Positions 1 to 10,888 of a stretch of DNA of 64,000 bases are shown in pieces. Source of the DNA: Cristatella mucedo (Eukaryota > Bryozoa > Phylactolaemata > Cristatellidae). The stretch is from the NCBI GenBank assembly GCA_009760855.2, contig WPIO01000233.1, forward strand, positions 64,001-128,000. The letters are read 5' to 3'. Numbering within the stretch: the first letter of the stretch is position 1; every line of letters begins with the position of its first letter. The translations under genes and the position numbers were made by a program. The notes below the pieces were generated by a model. It saw nothing but the letters and a program-made list of their open reading frames with translations. It was not told the origin of the DNA and did no database searches.

Positions 1-69
1 GGGAGGTAAGAGGCCTCACAAATCAGATCGTGAATATTCATCCTGCAGTGGTCAACCCTTCTTCCACTA

Positions 70-135
70 AAAGTGGTGGTGATAGCGTGAAGGCTCTTGT
101 AAAGCCTAATAAACGAGGCTATTAAATCAGGTGAC
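70..135 (+). repeat. Tail fragment of SINE family 2
   Basis: The stretch from GTGATAGCGTGAAGGCTC to GAGGCTATTAAATCAG matches, with small changes, the 3' part of the tRNA-type SINE that surrounds the hAT element at 33755-36628. The tRNA-like head is not visible here. It is probably an old truncated copy. A chance match is unlikely but the fragment is short. Confidence 0.4.
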
Positions 136-1249
136 TTTTTTATTTTAATCATGGTTACATCCATTTGCACCCACACAAGCTCAGACACACCTAGCATAGT
201 ATCGAAACAACTCACTAAAGAACTTGGCAGTTGGAAGAAAAAATACGCATAACTACGCTGTCGGTTATTGTGCCGGTGCTGACTTTTAGGGAGCCGTGTA
301 TCTGAGGTTGACATTTGTGTCCTAACGAAATCTAGTGAGACCGGACTTTGATGAAATAGAGTAATGGTACACATAGTTACAGGATAAGGCACCCACACAC
401 TGACCTGAAGAAAAGGAGTGCAGCACAATAATCAGAGATGTTGGCTCAGAGTAACATTATTGGAAGCTGACGAAATAACTGTATGGTTGTTACACAAATT
501 AGGGGCAGGCTGTCCTATTGGCAGCAGGGGCTGCAGAGCTGCAGTCGGTCACAGGAGCAATAAGCATCCTCTCCTCAGCGACGCAGCGGTGGCCCAGGTG
601 CGATCGGAGCAGCTTTGGAAAGGTCAGTCGGCGGCTAGATCGAAGCATCGACGTGGGTGCGCTCCTGTTACTGTATCCGATAACGAACAGCACCCTGCCA
701 CACTGGGAGTCTATAGAACCTTATACATTCTCTGCTTAAGCTACAAGATGTGTGGAGTGCGAATGGTTGGAGCCAGCTCGCAGCACTGAGAACAGCTACC
801 GCGTCATCGGTAGGCGCATTGCTGGCTCTACGTGCACTCAGGATGGCGTCCCTACACTTTTTCCACTGATGTGCACTCTTCATTCTCTGTTAGACAGTTA
901 CTCTGGAGGAAGCCTGTCAGAGTCGCAAGTCAGAGGATCAAAGGCGTTTCTCCTGACAGCGCTTTCAAATAGCATTTAGTGGCGACTATATTTATATACT
1001 GATATACCGATCCAGTCGCATCTGCGAATAAGAATTTCAGATACAGGAATACTCCGCTTATAAGAATATCATTTCCGATTCCCAGATTCTTCTGCAAATT
1101 TTACACAGTGGGAACTCCGCTTAAATGAATATGGGTTATAAGAATACGAGGCACGTAAGACTAGCAGTTAAGATTGAATTTCAATTTGTACTCCACATAA
1201 GTACATATGTACATCGTATCCCACTTGAGTAATTTCTAAGATTGCCCGA
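136..1249. other. No gene recognised
   Basis: Several overlapping short open frames on both strands, none with a recognisable domain. Around 1015-1165 a motif close to CCGCTTATAAGAATA occurs twice, at about 1056 and in altered form at 1115-1149. This recalls the repeated ends of pogo/Tigger-type DNA transposons, but no terminal inverted repeats or target duplication could be defined. Confidence 0.4.
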
Positions 1250-2018
1250 GCAAGTGAGTGGGTCCGCCCACCCTGCCATCGCTCGCCTGCAGAAAGAGTT
1301 TAGGAAACATACGGCAGCACCCAGGCAGGCGAGACGCAGGCCGGCTAAGCGCCACAGCATGGCATTCGCTTCCGTTCGCACGTCATGACGGCGAGCGAGG
1401 ACGCGCCGTCGCTGCCTGTCGAACTCGTGCGTTCCTGTCTGCTGACGCCGCAGCGCGTGGTCTGCGGAGCTCTGGCAGAGCGCCAACATATAGATGACGT
1501 GGACGCGAGGGCGAAACTTTCGCGCCCCTTAAAAGTGATCCAATACGATGGGGCGCGCTAACACAGGCATGGTCTCTGGTCAAGCGAGTCGTATCGCGGA
1601 CTCCGAGAAAGACATGTTTTGCATTACCGCCTTAGAGAATCGAGGGCGAAGCCACCGGCATGGTCTCCGCTTGTTGCCTAAGGCCCCACCCCTCGGATGC
1701 GAATTTAAACAGCTGCACTGCAAAATCAGCTCCATGACTGGATTGGTCGAGAACTGGTCCACAGTCACCCGGTTGCTTAGTTTCGTCAAGTCGCAGCGGA
1801 TTTTTGCTGCTCGAGTCTGCAAATGCATCGTTTTCCAGCCAACTGATGCAGCTTGACAGCATCTGCAGGAAGTCATGCCGCTTGGGTTTTCTCGCACACG
1901 AAAGATTCTGATTAGTTCGCTACACGTAAACAGAGCATCGGTAGTCGCCCGGAAGTAGTTCGATTCTTTTGAAGACGTCAACCAGCCGGTTCATCCGTGG
2001 CCGGTGCTGCAAGCGAGG
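1250..2018. other. GC-rich block with no assigned gene
   Basis: 1250-1560 is visibly rich in CpG and carries overlapping open frames on both strands, the usual artefact of high GC. 1548-1981 has a 102-codon plus frame and a 133-codon minus frame that overlap. Neither shows a recognisable motif, so I make no coding call. It could be a CpG-island-like promoter region or an old retroelement remnant. Confidence 0.35.
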
Positions 2019-2070
2019 TTAAGGGTTATTAGGATTTAGTATTTAGGATATAGGGTTTAGGGTTTAGGGT
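2019..2070 (+). repeat. Degenerate telomere-like TTTAGGG repeats
   Basis: A short run of TTTAGGG-like units, three of them nearly perfect at 2050-2070 and degenerate further left. It is too short for a telomere and has none of the flanking arrays of a subtelomere. A short interstitial run or chance simple sequence is likely. Confidence 0.5.
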
Positions 2071-2136
2071 GGGCAGCACCTCCGCCGCCTAAATCCACCC
2101 TTGCTCGTTATCGGCGGTTTAATTAGTACTTATTAG

Positions 2137-2400
2137 GGCACAGCGAGATATCTTGAGATCGAGTTATACCCAGTAGACCTCCGAGGCACTGATGCACTCA
2201 TCTGCAGGAACGCGTGGCGCGCCGTAGCACGCGCCCGCTTTGACGGGTACAAACACGTGCTGAACGAATTCCCGCAGGACCAATCTGTAAAGCTGGCCGA
2301 CGCCGCTGCCGCCGCTGCAGCCGCCTCAACCGCCGATGCCGCTCGCTCCATTAGAAAACAACCTTCCAATCTATCCAGCCTTCTAACTATAGTGAGTTGA
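2137..2400 (+). other. Orphan 87-codon open frame, possible terminal exon
   Basis: A plus-strand frame opens directly after TATTAG, which could be a splice acceptor, and closes with TGA at 2398-2400. It has no ATG at its start, so it would be an exon rather than a whole gene. The product reads as plausible protein: LEIELYPVDLRGTDALIC, then WRAVARARFDGYKHVLNEF, then an alanine-rich stretch of about 15 residues, and a serine/leucine tail. I recognise no family. It may be the last exon of a host gene or part of an unclassified transposon. The minus-strand frame over the same bases is mainly an alanine-run shadow. Confidence 0.3.
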
Positions 2401-2430
2401 TTTTTTTTAATAGAACGTGAACTTCATTTG

Positions 2431-2433
<3 letters not shown>

Positions 2434-2495
<62 letters not shown>
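2434..2495. repeat. (AT)n-(GT)n compound microsatellite
   Basis: About 16 AT units run directly into about 15 TG units. The long minus-strand frame across it is a dinucleotide-repeat artefact. Confidence 0.97.
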
Positions 2496-2497
<2 letters not shown>

Positions 2498-2761
2498 TAT
2501 AAGTTATACATTCATTAACCATCGTAAGGAATGTCCTACCCGGGGGAAACGTCCTAGCTTCCACAAGGGGGAAACGTCCTACAAGTGGCTCAGCCAACAC
2601 GGCGTCGTTTATTCGCAGAGACAGCCATATTATGCTAGTTAAGTAATGTCTCATTAGCAGAATTGTCACGCTATGGCCGCCACAGACCGCGTATGTTAAC
2701 ATTAAATTGATACCTTTTGAGATATCTTGTTCGCTTCCAGGTTCTGGCTTAAAAATCCCTT

Positions 2762-2838
2762 TGCTGCAAATGTAAAGTGCCAAGAGAGAAATTGAGTTCT
2801 CTGAGGGTGCTTTATCAAGTGCATTATTATTAGAACTT
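2762..2838 (+). mobile_element. LINE 3' tail (L2/CR1-like family)
   Basis: Contains GCAAATGTAAAGTGCC, then AGTTCTCTGAGGGTGCTTTA, then a short ATT-rich end. These are the hallmarks of the 3' hairpin tail shared by the LINE copies in this window. No coding part is present, so it is a strongly 5'-truncated copy. The following stretch to about 3550 shows no gene. Confidence 0.75.
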
Positions 2839-3559
2839 ACACATTACACAAACACCATACCCTTGATCGAAACCCGCAAAAAAAAGTTAAAACCTTACAA
2901 CTAAATCGTAAACCGAAAAAAATAAAACATTTGCATTCAAGTCCTTAACTCTAAAGGGTAGCTCTAAAACGTGCGTATTTAAAGTAAATACAAACGGATG
3001 CTGGTGACCTTTACAATCAACCTGCTATAGGCACGTTGCCGATTGCAGAAAGTGAGCTGGCTATACTCAAAACAACGCAGCTCCAGTTGGGCGGTTAACT
3101 AGTCGCCGTTAATTGGCGAGGCTCCGACTGTAATTAACGGTGTGCCACTCACAGTATGGTCCCCACTTGCACAAGGCAGCCTGCAAATTAGTTTTCATGC
3201 AACACCTTGACTCTTTGCAGTATTAGCGAGTGGTTACGCCTTCTTTGGTAATGGCATTCCCCCCTCGGATGAGAGGAAAGCGAAGACTATAAAACTTCGA
3301 GCTGGAAATGTCTCGGAATCCTACCGATCGCAGTTTGTCCTTCTCGAGGGAAAACAGTTTCCCGAACGTTAGAAATTCTCTACTAAGGAGTTCTACAATG
3401 TCCAGGACCAGAGTGATATTTCTTAATGTATAGCCTCATTTTCTGGGCAACAGAGAATACCTCAATGTCCAAGCTGCATTAGACTAAACTAAGATTATTA
3501 ATGAAACCCTGGAATGTGAGGTAGCGTAAGCAACGGATTTCAGTGGCTCATAAATCATG

Positions 3560-3625
3560 CTTCCTTTACAGTATGTGTAAAGTGCCTAAATATATATTAA
3601 GTTCTCCAAGGGTGCTATAAAAAAG
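3560..3625 (+). mobile_element. LINE 3' tail fragment
   Basis: TGTGTAAAGTGCCTAAAT followed by AAGTTCTCCAAGGGTGCTAT matches the same LINE tail with more changes. It lies just upstream of a long GA array. Confidence 0.55.
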
Positions 3626-3675
3626 TATTTCTTCTGCAAGCAGCAGATCGCCGCGTAATGCTTGAGCTCCCACAG

Positions 3676-3679
3676 AGAT

Positions 3680-3765
<86 letters not shown>

Positions 3766-3889
3766 CGAGAGAAAATAAAAAAGAGAACGAGAAAAAGTGA
3801 GTTAGAGAGAGGGAAAGACAGAGACGACGAGGAAAGGAGAGAGAGAACGAGACAAAGATTGAGAGTGAGAGAGATAGAGATAGATAGAA

Positions 3890-3921
<32 letters not shown>

Positions 3922-4055
3922 AGAATGAGAGAACGTGAGAGAGCGAGAAAAAGAGGGAGACAGAGAGAAATAAAGAGAGAACGAGAAAGAGCTAGAGAGA
4001 GACAGAGAAGGAGGGAACGAGAGAGAAAGAAAAAATAGGCTGGCTATTTTAAAAA
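3676..4055. repeat. Polypurine GA-rich satellite, inverted relative to 14985-15215
   Basis: Starts with about 30 perfect GA units (3682-3745), then a complex purine tract with interruptions such as AACGTGAGAGAGCGAG and AAATAAAGAGAGAACGAG. It ends in AATAGGCTGGCTATTTTAA. The interruptions and end recur in reverse complement at 14985-15215, so this is a copy of a specific repeat and not only a slipped dinucleotide. The 103-residue minus frame (Ser/Leu/Phe repeats) is not a gene. Confidence 0.85.
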
Positions 4056-5056
4056 CGCAGTTGCTAACGAATTTTGGCTTGATGGCTATAGCGCATTGCC
4101 GGCTCTTAAACAATATTTCGCTACTATACTAAAGAATTGTAAAACATTATGCGGGTTCGTTACCTAATGGTAAAATCTTCCGTTGGATGGAAACTGTCGT
4201 GATCGCAGTCCTAACTTTAGCTACTCGAAAGTCCCGCCTAGCCCGACGATCAAGGACGGCCGCTAACCTTATTCCTTAATCTTTAACCTAACGTCCCGAG
4301 CAACGCCCCCGCCAACGCCGCCGCCGCAGGCCGTAGCAGGCTGCCGACCGGATCGAGTGGCTCGAGACTTGTGCTAGTGCGACCAACGGAGCCCGTTAGA
4401 GCTCGTACAGCGCTCCACTGAGGCTAGCGCCTGCATTCCGCGGATCACGTGACTGCCGGTCGCTTGCCGCTGGCAAGCTCGGGCAGCCCATTTCGGTCTG
4501 CGGCGAGACGGCGGCAACGGCGGCGGTGCAAGGCGTAGCGGAGCTCGGAAGTCGTCTTCCACCGGAAAATCTGCGGCGGCTAGTTACGCTGCGTAGGCAG
4601 CGGCAAGTCAACCGCAGAAGACGGATTCTTGTCGTCGGGTATCTCTGCTCAACCACCGAGCGTGCCCTCCGAGCGTGCACCGGCGTCAAGCCTAGTCGCA
4701 CTTCCTCCGAGGTAGACTCGCCTGAACGCCTGTATGCCGGAATAGTGCGGATACGCCTCTGCAGCTGCTTCGGCAGCTGGTGCCGAAAAGAAGGACGCGG
4801 TGTGTACTCTGTGAAAGCTGCGCCCGGATACGCTGGACGCTTGGATGCCGGAATAGCGCGGCTCTGCCCCTGCGGTCGCTGCAGCGGCTGTTGTTGAGGG
4901 TGGTGCGTTCTGCATGCAGAGTGGTCGGGAAAGAGAGTGCAGACGGCGGCTTGCCGTTAGGTAGTATGAGCTCGAGCGGGTGAAGCAGCGTGACGATGAA
5001 GGAAGCCCCACAAGTGAGTTGTGGTGGGGACGACAGTGGCTATATTGTATAATGTG
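4056..5056. other. GC-rich, CpG-rich block; possible promoter and first exon
   Basis: From about 4260 the sequence becomes very GC- and CpG-rich, with overlapping open frames on both strands. Two copies of a segment with ATGCCGGAATAG lie 111 bp apart (4734 and 4845), an offset of 37 codons. Near the right end, ATG at 4996 with A at -3 opens a six-codon frame that meets GTGAGT at 5014. This would fit a first coding exon and splice donor. The gypsy element is inserted 47 bp downstream. No later exon could be linked, so this is a weak inference. Confidence 0.3.
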
Positions 5057-5060
5057 TAGG
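5057..5060. repeat. Target site duplication TAGG, left copy
   Basis: TAGG directly before the left LTR is repeated directly after the right LTR at 12893-12896. Four-base duplications are usual for Ty3/gypsy integrases. Confidence 0.85.
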
Positions 5061-5170
5061 TGTAACCGCGTAGAGGTTCGTCCCCCGGTTCTCTACCGGT
5101 GGACTGTGTGATGCAGTGCTGCAGTGCGGTTAAAACACAGGCGGCCATAACTGGGTGCCGAAAGCAACAG

Positions 5171-5176
5171 TTTATT
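5171..5176 (-). promoter_or_regulatory. Candidate polyadenylation signal AATAAA in 3' LTR
   Basis: AATAAA on the minus strand about 110 bp before the downstream end of the LTR. The same hexamer is kept in the right LTR and in the solo LTR at 59819. This is a reasonable position for the poly(A) signal of the element transcript; the cleavage site is not known. Confidence 0.45.
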
Positions 5177-5472
5177 GTGGGCCTGTTAGTAGTGGTTACG
5201 CGCCGGCGCAAGCGCTTTACACGGCGCGTACCGGACCGACGGAGTTAACTTCGCGAACTCCCGAAGCCCGCGTATAATACACTAACCTATGCGCGCGTCG
5301 CTTGCAATTGCGAAGGCGGGTTGCTACAGCACCCCAAGATACGAGCAGCTAACTGAGTAGCCGGCAGAACACAACTGCGCAGTCTAAGTTACACTTAGCT
5401 GTTCGTCGCCGTAGGTTCGTCTCTCGTGCTCTCGAAGCGTAGTCTCGCATCGACTACCAAGCTGCAGCTCTG

Positions 5473-5640
5473 AGCTCTCGGGGCGTAGTCCCTGCTCGAC
5501 TACCCAAGCTCTCTCAGCTCTCGGGGCGTAGTCTCTCTCGACTACCCAAGCTCTCTCAGCTCTCGGGGAATAGTCTCTCTCGACTACCCAAGCTCTCTCA
5601 GCTCTCGGGGCGTAGTCTCTCTCGACTACCCAAGCTGTCC
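5473..5640. repeat. 42-bp minisatellite in the 3' LTR, four units
   Basis: Unit AGCTCTCGGGGCGTAGTC...GACTACCCAAGCTCTCTC in four tandem copies; the first is one base longer and one has GAATAGTC. Each standard unit contains GTAGTC and GACTAC separated by six bases, which can fold into a small hairpin. The right LTR has five units and the solo LTR at 59819 only one such segment. Confidence 0.9.
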
Positions 5641-6005
5641 GAGTAAGCTCTCACTCGTCTCATTATATTCTCTCTCCTTTCCACTCCTGACCTCGCGCGC
5701 CGCTGCTATTTCTACTTCAGCATATTAGTCGGTGCACATCCTGGCCGCAACGTCTGCACCAGGCTTTATTCTAACTTTAGCGGGTAGACCAGGAGTCGGG
5801 CTTGTACTAGCTGTACAAGTCGAACCCGCTAAGACAACCACATTAGTCGCTCCATCTCCTAACCGCATCGCCTGCATAAAGCTCCATTCTAACCTGAGCT
5901 AGGTGAGTCAGGAGCTGGGTCTGTACTAGGCGCCCTAGTCGACCCCCCCCCCCCCTCTAAGGCAAGGGCTCCCATCGCGGCTAAGCTGAGAGCTGCACCA
6001 GTGCA

Positions 6006-6177
6006 TTACTCTCCTTCCTCGCGAGATACGGCCTCGAATCTGATCAGTCCGGGCTCAGGCGTTAAAAAAAACCACTGGCCCAAGTGGGGAAAAAAAAGCA
6101 TGGAGCCCCATAATGGACTGATCCGACACTTTGGCCCTTCTGGGGTGGTGTTAATGCAACGCTCCCGAGGCCTTGCA
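6006..6177 (-). other. Gypsy 3' untranslated stretch with purine tract
   Basis: Lies between the integrase stop and the 3' LTR. On the minus strand the last bases before the LTR read GAGGAAGGAGAGTAA (6006-6020), a good polypurine tract for plus-strand priming. Two A/T homopolymer runs occur at 6065-6098. No frame is expected here. Confidence 0.7.
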
Positions 6178-7530
6178 TTAGCACCACATATCTCGATATC
6201 GAGGATTAGGCCTACGCTCGCGGTCGCGGCGCTGCAAATAGTATAGGTTATCCTCATGCACAGTTGAAGAACGGCGGTCGTCGTCTTCTGGGTCGCCCTG
6301 CCGCTCGGCCAGAGGGCGAGAGTTCGGACGTGTCGCTCCACCTTCATGTATGTTGCAAGTAGAGGCACCGGTAGGGTGGTCTGTCCGTGGAGATGGCTCC
6401 GGCGGAACTGAATCGTCGCCGGGAGACTGCGGCGGAGCCGGGTCCACAGCTGGCGATGTCGTCATCCGATGACTCGGCAACAGTGGAAGTGGGCGCACAT
6501 AAGCCGGTTTACAGCGGTTGATGTGAACGAACTGAGGCCTCACCGTCGGCTTATCGTCATCTACAACTGAAACATTTGTGTTAGTTTTGCCCACTATGCG
6601 TAGCGGTCCCTGCCATAAATGTTGCAACTTCGGTGACCTGCCCTTCCTAGGTCGAGGGGTGTACACGTAGACGTGTTGCCCGATACTAAGAACCGACTCG
6701 CTAGCCAGGCGGTCGTAATAGCGTTTCTGCTTAGCTTGAGCTTCCTGGTTGCAAATTCGGGCCCGTTCCCAGGCCACCTGGAGTTTATCACGGACCGCGA
6801 TCGCGTAATCGTCCACTGGGTCACAAGGATCGTCGACTGGCAAGATCAGGTCTACGGGTAGCCGTGCCTCCCTCCCATGCTCCATGAAGAAAGGCGTGCA
6901 CCGAACCGAATCGTGATAGCTCGTGCGGTAAGCAAAAAGTACGTAGGGCACATACGTATCCCAGTCGCGCTGGTCCGTCCTCACGTACATAGAGAGCATC
7001 CCTACCAGCGTACGATTAAAACGTTCAACTAGACCGTCTGTTTGAGGATGATACGGGGATGTATGGAGCCGTTCAACAGAGAGTAGGCAGCACACGCGTT
7101 CCATCATTCGAGAAAGGAAATTAGCACCACGATCTGAGAGGATTTGCTCGGGTACGCCATGTCGGCATACAATCTCCTCAACGAACACGCGTGCACACGT
7201 GGAGGCCGTTTGGTCGGGAATCGCGCGAACCTCTGGCCACTTGGTGAAACAGTCGGTCATCACCAACAGATAGCGGTTTCCCGCGCCAGAGACAGGCATC
7301 TGCACGATGTCCATGGCGACTCTCTGCCACGGTCGTTCTACGGGGATGCTTTGGAGGGGCACCCGAGCCCTCTCCTTTGGGGGCTTTCTAGTGTGGCATG
7401 AAACGCACGTCCTCACCCAGGTAGCGACGTCCTCGGTCATGCTTGGCCAGAAATACTTATCCTGAATTTTTTTAAGCGTCTTCTGTCGCCCTAGATGAGC
7501 TCCAAAGAGGCCGTCATGGCATTCTCGCAA
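6178..7530 (-). pseudogene. pol: Gypsy integrase region of pol
   Basis: 450 codons encode integrase, which inserts the element's cDNA into host DNA. Counting from the first Met of this segment, the HHCC zinc-binding domain has H5, H12, C42 and C45. The DDE core has D74, D133 and E169, with the usual 35-residue spacing between the last two. A GPY/F-like module (QGPLRIVGKTNTNVSV) follows near residue 290. The tail is proline- and arginine-rich, about 120 residues, with no chromodomain. The first Met is only where this open segment begins: the same frame continues upstream through a UGA at 7573-7575 into RNase H. All catalytic residues are kept, so the domain itself looks recent, but its expression needs readthrough of UGA. 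Confidence 0.93.
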
Positions 7531-7572
7531 GACGCATTCCCTCAGGTGAGCCGGTAAAACTAGTTGCCTGTT

Positions 7573-9075
7573 TCACCGAGCTGGATCCTTTCGGTAAAGG
7601 CAGCCGTTCGGCATGATTGCAAACATGTCCAGCTCAGCGTTGGCATAGCGGATATGCTCAGCAGAGCAGTTGCTTCGATCATGGCCCTGTAACGTGGCCA
7701 GTACACAGTACAGCAACGGATCGCAATTTTGAGCCTCGCGGACGAAGGTTGGGTCAGCCACAGCGGCCATAATAGCATTAGCTACTTGATGCTCCGGTTC
7801 AGTAGGAACACGCGAGAGGGCGTCGGTGTTGGAATTAGCCTTGCCGCAACGGTACCGGACCTCCATGTCGTACTCCTGCAATTCAAGACCCCACCGAGCC
7901 AAGCGGTTGGAGTCATGGTTGCCTCGCAGGACCCATACGAGTGGTTGATGGTCGGTGAGGACCAAGAACTTGTGTCCATACAGATACCCGCGGAAGTGGC
8001 GTACGGCAGTCACTACCGCAAGAGCCTCTCGTTCGACAGTCGAATAACGGCGTTCGGTATCGTTTAAGACGCGGCTGTAGTAGGCGACGGGGTGCTCTTT
8101 GCCATCAACTACTTGTCCTAGCACTGCCCCTACAGCAGCTGCGCTTGCGTCAGTGCAGAGCACGAAGGGTATTGAAAAATCTGGAAATCGAAGAACCGGC
8201 TCCCTACTCAGATGGTCCCGGAGAACAGCGAATGCTTGTTCGCAATCTGCAGTCCATTCAAAACGCTTGGCCTTGCGGAGCAGATTGGTCAACGGTGTAG
8301 CCACTTTAGCAAAAGCAGGGATAAACTTGCGATAGTATGACGCCAACCCCAGAAACTGACGCACTGTGGCGAGCGAGTGTGGTCGCGGGTATGCCTTCAC
8401 CTTGGCGACGTTCTCGGGGTCTGGCCGCATCCCGGCAGATGACAACATATGCCCAAGGTAGCGTACTGTTTGCCGCGCGAATTGGCATTTTGACGGTTTT
8501 ACCTTAAGACCATTGGAGCGTAGGCGCTCCAAGACTCTCGACAGACGCGACAAATGGTCCTCAAAGGTTCTCGAGAATATCAGAATGTCGTCTAGGTAGA
8601 CAAGGCATTCGGACCAGTTGAGATTGGCTAGACAATAGTCCATGGCACGCTGAAATGTGCTAGGCGCATTACATAGCCCGAAACTCATTTTCAAAAATTG
8701 GAATTTCCCTCGATAAGTGGTGAACGCAGTCTTCTGTCTATCGTCGGGGTGAACGGCAACCTGCCAATATCCCGATGCTAAATCTAGCGTACTAAAGTAG
8801 CGTGCCCCACCCAACAACTGGCTGACCCCATCGGGTCGAGGTAGCGGATAACAGTCCTTAACAGTGACCGAGTTCAACTTCCTATAGTCTACGCAGAACC
8901 GGTAAGTACCATCCTTCTTCTTCACCAGGATGACAGGAGAGGACCATGGGCCAACACTGGGCTCAATGATTCCTCCTTCCAACATTTCGTCGATCTGATG
9001 GACAATTTCGTGTCGCAGGGCCTGGGGTGACCGGATACGGCCTACAGTGAATAGGCGCTGCGTTGCGAGTGTCAA
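7573..9075 (-). pseudogene. pol: Gypsy reverse transcriptase and RNase H region of pol
   Basis: About 490 codons. RT motifs: VDYRKLN (about 62-68), FSTLDLASGYWQ with the first catalytic Asp at about 98, FGLCNAPSTFQ (about 132-141) and the YLDD box at about 160-163. RNase H follows at about 300-420, with FVLCTDASAAAVGAVLG, YSTVEREALAVV and LTDHQPL carrying the acidic active-site residues. A connection to integrase follows, ending in UGA at 7573. The apparent start is a TTG inside an older frame and is not real. The region joins the protease frame upstream through a one-base frameshift near 9030. Catalytic residues are intact. Confidence 0.94.
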
Positions 9076-10855
9076 TCCTGTGGGTGATAGAGTCCATTAG
9101 GCCCAGGTCCAGATTGTTGGTCGCGAATACATCGCAAAAGGTCGACAACAATTGAGTGAGGGCTCTTTTCTGGGTCTCAGAGAGATCCGACTGGGATAGG
9201 TTGAATTGCACACTATCCGTACCGACGAAGCCCACGCGGTTGGTGGGGGGCCGTCTATCAGGAGAGTTGGCGGCAGGGAACACCGGTTCAGCGAAGCCGA
9301 GGCAGGTCCCTTTTTTCAGAAAAACCGGACATGTTGACATATTTAAGATTCTAACTGGCAGAAGTCCGCCCATCGGAGCCACCACGGCCCGAGCAGCTGT
9401 GAGCCCTTTACCATTAAGTCGGTCAGCATTTGCCTCGAAAAGGAGAAGACCTAATGTAGGGGGTCCCTCCATTACGCCCTGCAGTAAGCGTTGGCAGCGT
9501 GGGGCAATCGTGATGTCTGTCGCAAGGCACACCTGGCGCGGAGGAGGTACAGCCTCAGAGGGACCTACAAGCGGTAGATGGTGGTCACCCACCTGCACGG
9601 CTCCGTGCCTATAGTCGTACGTGACGGGCGGTAGAGTAGCAAGAAAGTTGGTACCCAGCAGCAGCGGTTGCAGAGACTCGGTGGTGACATAAAATTGGTG
9701 CTCGCGGGTGATGCTTCCCACTTGCACGCTCGCTGTCACGGCCCCTATTATAGGCAGGGAAGAACCCGTGATACTGGACGCCCGAACTGACTCTATCGAC
9801 AAGGGAAGGCACAGCTTGCGGGCAAAAGAGGCCGCCATCAGGGAGATATTGGCACCTGTGTCCCAAAGTCCGGTAACCAGCACCTCATTCACCATCACCG
9901 GTGCAAGAGTGTGCGGTGCATGGGCACTGGTGCCCACCACTTCTTGCCTCATCGGCGCCGGCGGTAGTGGCTCCTGTTGTGGCGGGGCCAGTCGAGCCTC
10001 CCGGAAGCCGTAGCCATGAAGACCGAAACCATTCTCAGAGGCCTGGTAAGCCCTGGGATAGGTATGGACGCCTGTCGAGAGCGAAGGTGCCCAACCAGCC
10101 GAAACACAGCCCACGTACCCACTCGGACCAGGAGAACCGGGCGACACCGACCCGAATGATCGCCAATCCCCCGAGTGTGGCCGTGAACCCTCGCGACTGG
10201 GGTATGCTGGCCCGTACTCTCCGTGGCTTCGATAAGCTGACCCGTACTGGGACGTTCTGCCACGTCCTGCGTCCACCCATCTATCTCTGTAGCCCATGGC
10301 AGCCTGAACCCGGTAGTCGGGCCGCCGACTGTTCTGTACGAACGGCCTACCTCGCGGCTGATACGACTGCTTTGTGGGGGGTTCGAGGGTTCCCCTCTGA
10401 CCTTTGGCAAGCAGGTCACACACCTGGGTCATTTGCTCGGTCAATGCATCCACCTTACTCTCAATATCGCGCGAAATAGGGGCCCTATCCTTTCCTCGTG
10501 GGTATGGGCGGCCTTGGTCGCCGGCGTGCGCAGCAGAAGCAGCCCCGCGACTGAAGAAGCGAGGGTTGGCTTCGCATCTTTCAGCGAAAGCTAGAGCTTC
10601 GTCTAGGCAGGCACAGTCTTTGGCAAAGACAGCTCCGCTAATCTCGGGATGAAGGCCCCCAACAAACAAGGAGAGAACCATAGCATCACGGTCCGCCTGC
10701 GGAATAGTAGGGTGAGCAACGGCGGCAGTATCTACAAGGTGTCTGTAGAAATCATAAACGCTTTGCGAAGCGCCCTGGCGACAACCGTGTAGGGCCCCGC
10801 GAGCAGAATCGCGACGCACGCCAGCAGTGAACGTTCTCACTAGTTCACCTTTCAT
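8963..10855 (-). pseudogene. gag-pro: Gypsy gag C-terminal half plus aspartic protease
   Basis: 630 codons open. The first 110 residues look like the C-terminal capsid (YDFYRHLVDTAAVAHP and ALAFAERCEANPRFFSRG). A region of about 120 residues rich in Arg, Gly, Tyr and Ser follows and carries no CCHC zinc knuckle. At about 335 comes the retropepsin site WDTGANISLM, and at about 405 the second protease motif LLLGTNFL. The last part leads into RT (THRIDTRNAAPI) and leaves frame near 9030. This segment is in the same frame as the gag segment 10889-11776: only the UGA at 10889-10891 separates them, so the ATG at 10855 is an internal methionine. Confidence 0.9.
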
Positions 10856-10888
10856 TTCCTCAAATGTACATCGCAGGTCAGGCTCAGC

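Larger units (their letters stand above)
5061..6005 (-). repeat. 3' LTR of the gypsy element
   Basis: 945 bp; on the plus strand it begins TGTAACCGCGTAGAGG and ends CACCAGTGCA. It contains four copies of a 42-bp tandem repeat at 5473-5640 and a long C run at 5943-5955. It matches the right LTR along its length apart from a missing repeat unit, a missing duplication of about 78 bp and the longer C run. A minus-strand AATAAA lies at 5171-5176. Confidence 0.95.

Noticed and set aside
1015-1165. pogo/Tigger-type transposon end
   Set aside because: A repeated CCGCTTATAAGAATA-like motif is suggestive, but no terminal inverted repeat, TA duplication or transposase could be found.
2019-2070. TTTAGGG-like run as a telomere or chromosome-end relic
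   Set aside because: Only about three good units and no long array; too short for any claim beyond simple sequence.
3802-4113. Minus-strand frame of 103 codons rich in Ser, Leu and Phe
   Set aside because: It is the translation of the GA-rich satellite; such frames open in any long dinucleotide tract.
7573-9075. Apparent pol starts at 9075 and gag start at 11788
   Set aside because: Both begin at TTG. The gag TTG directly follows an in-frame TGA with a true ATG at 11776, and the pol frame is simply the continuation after a frameshift.
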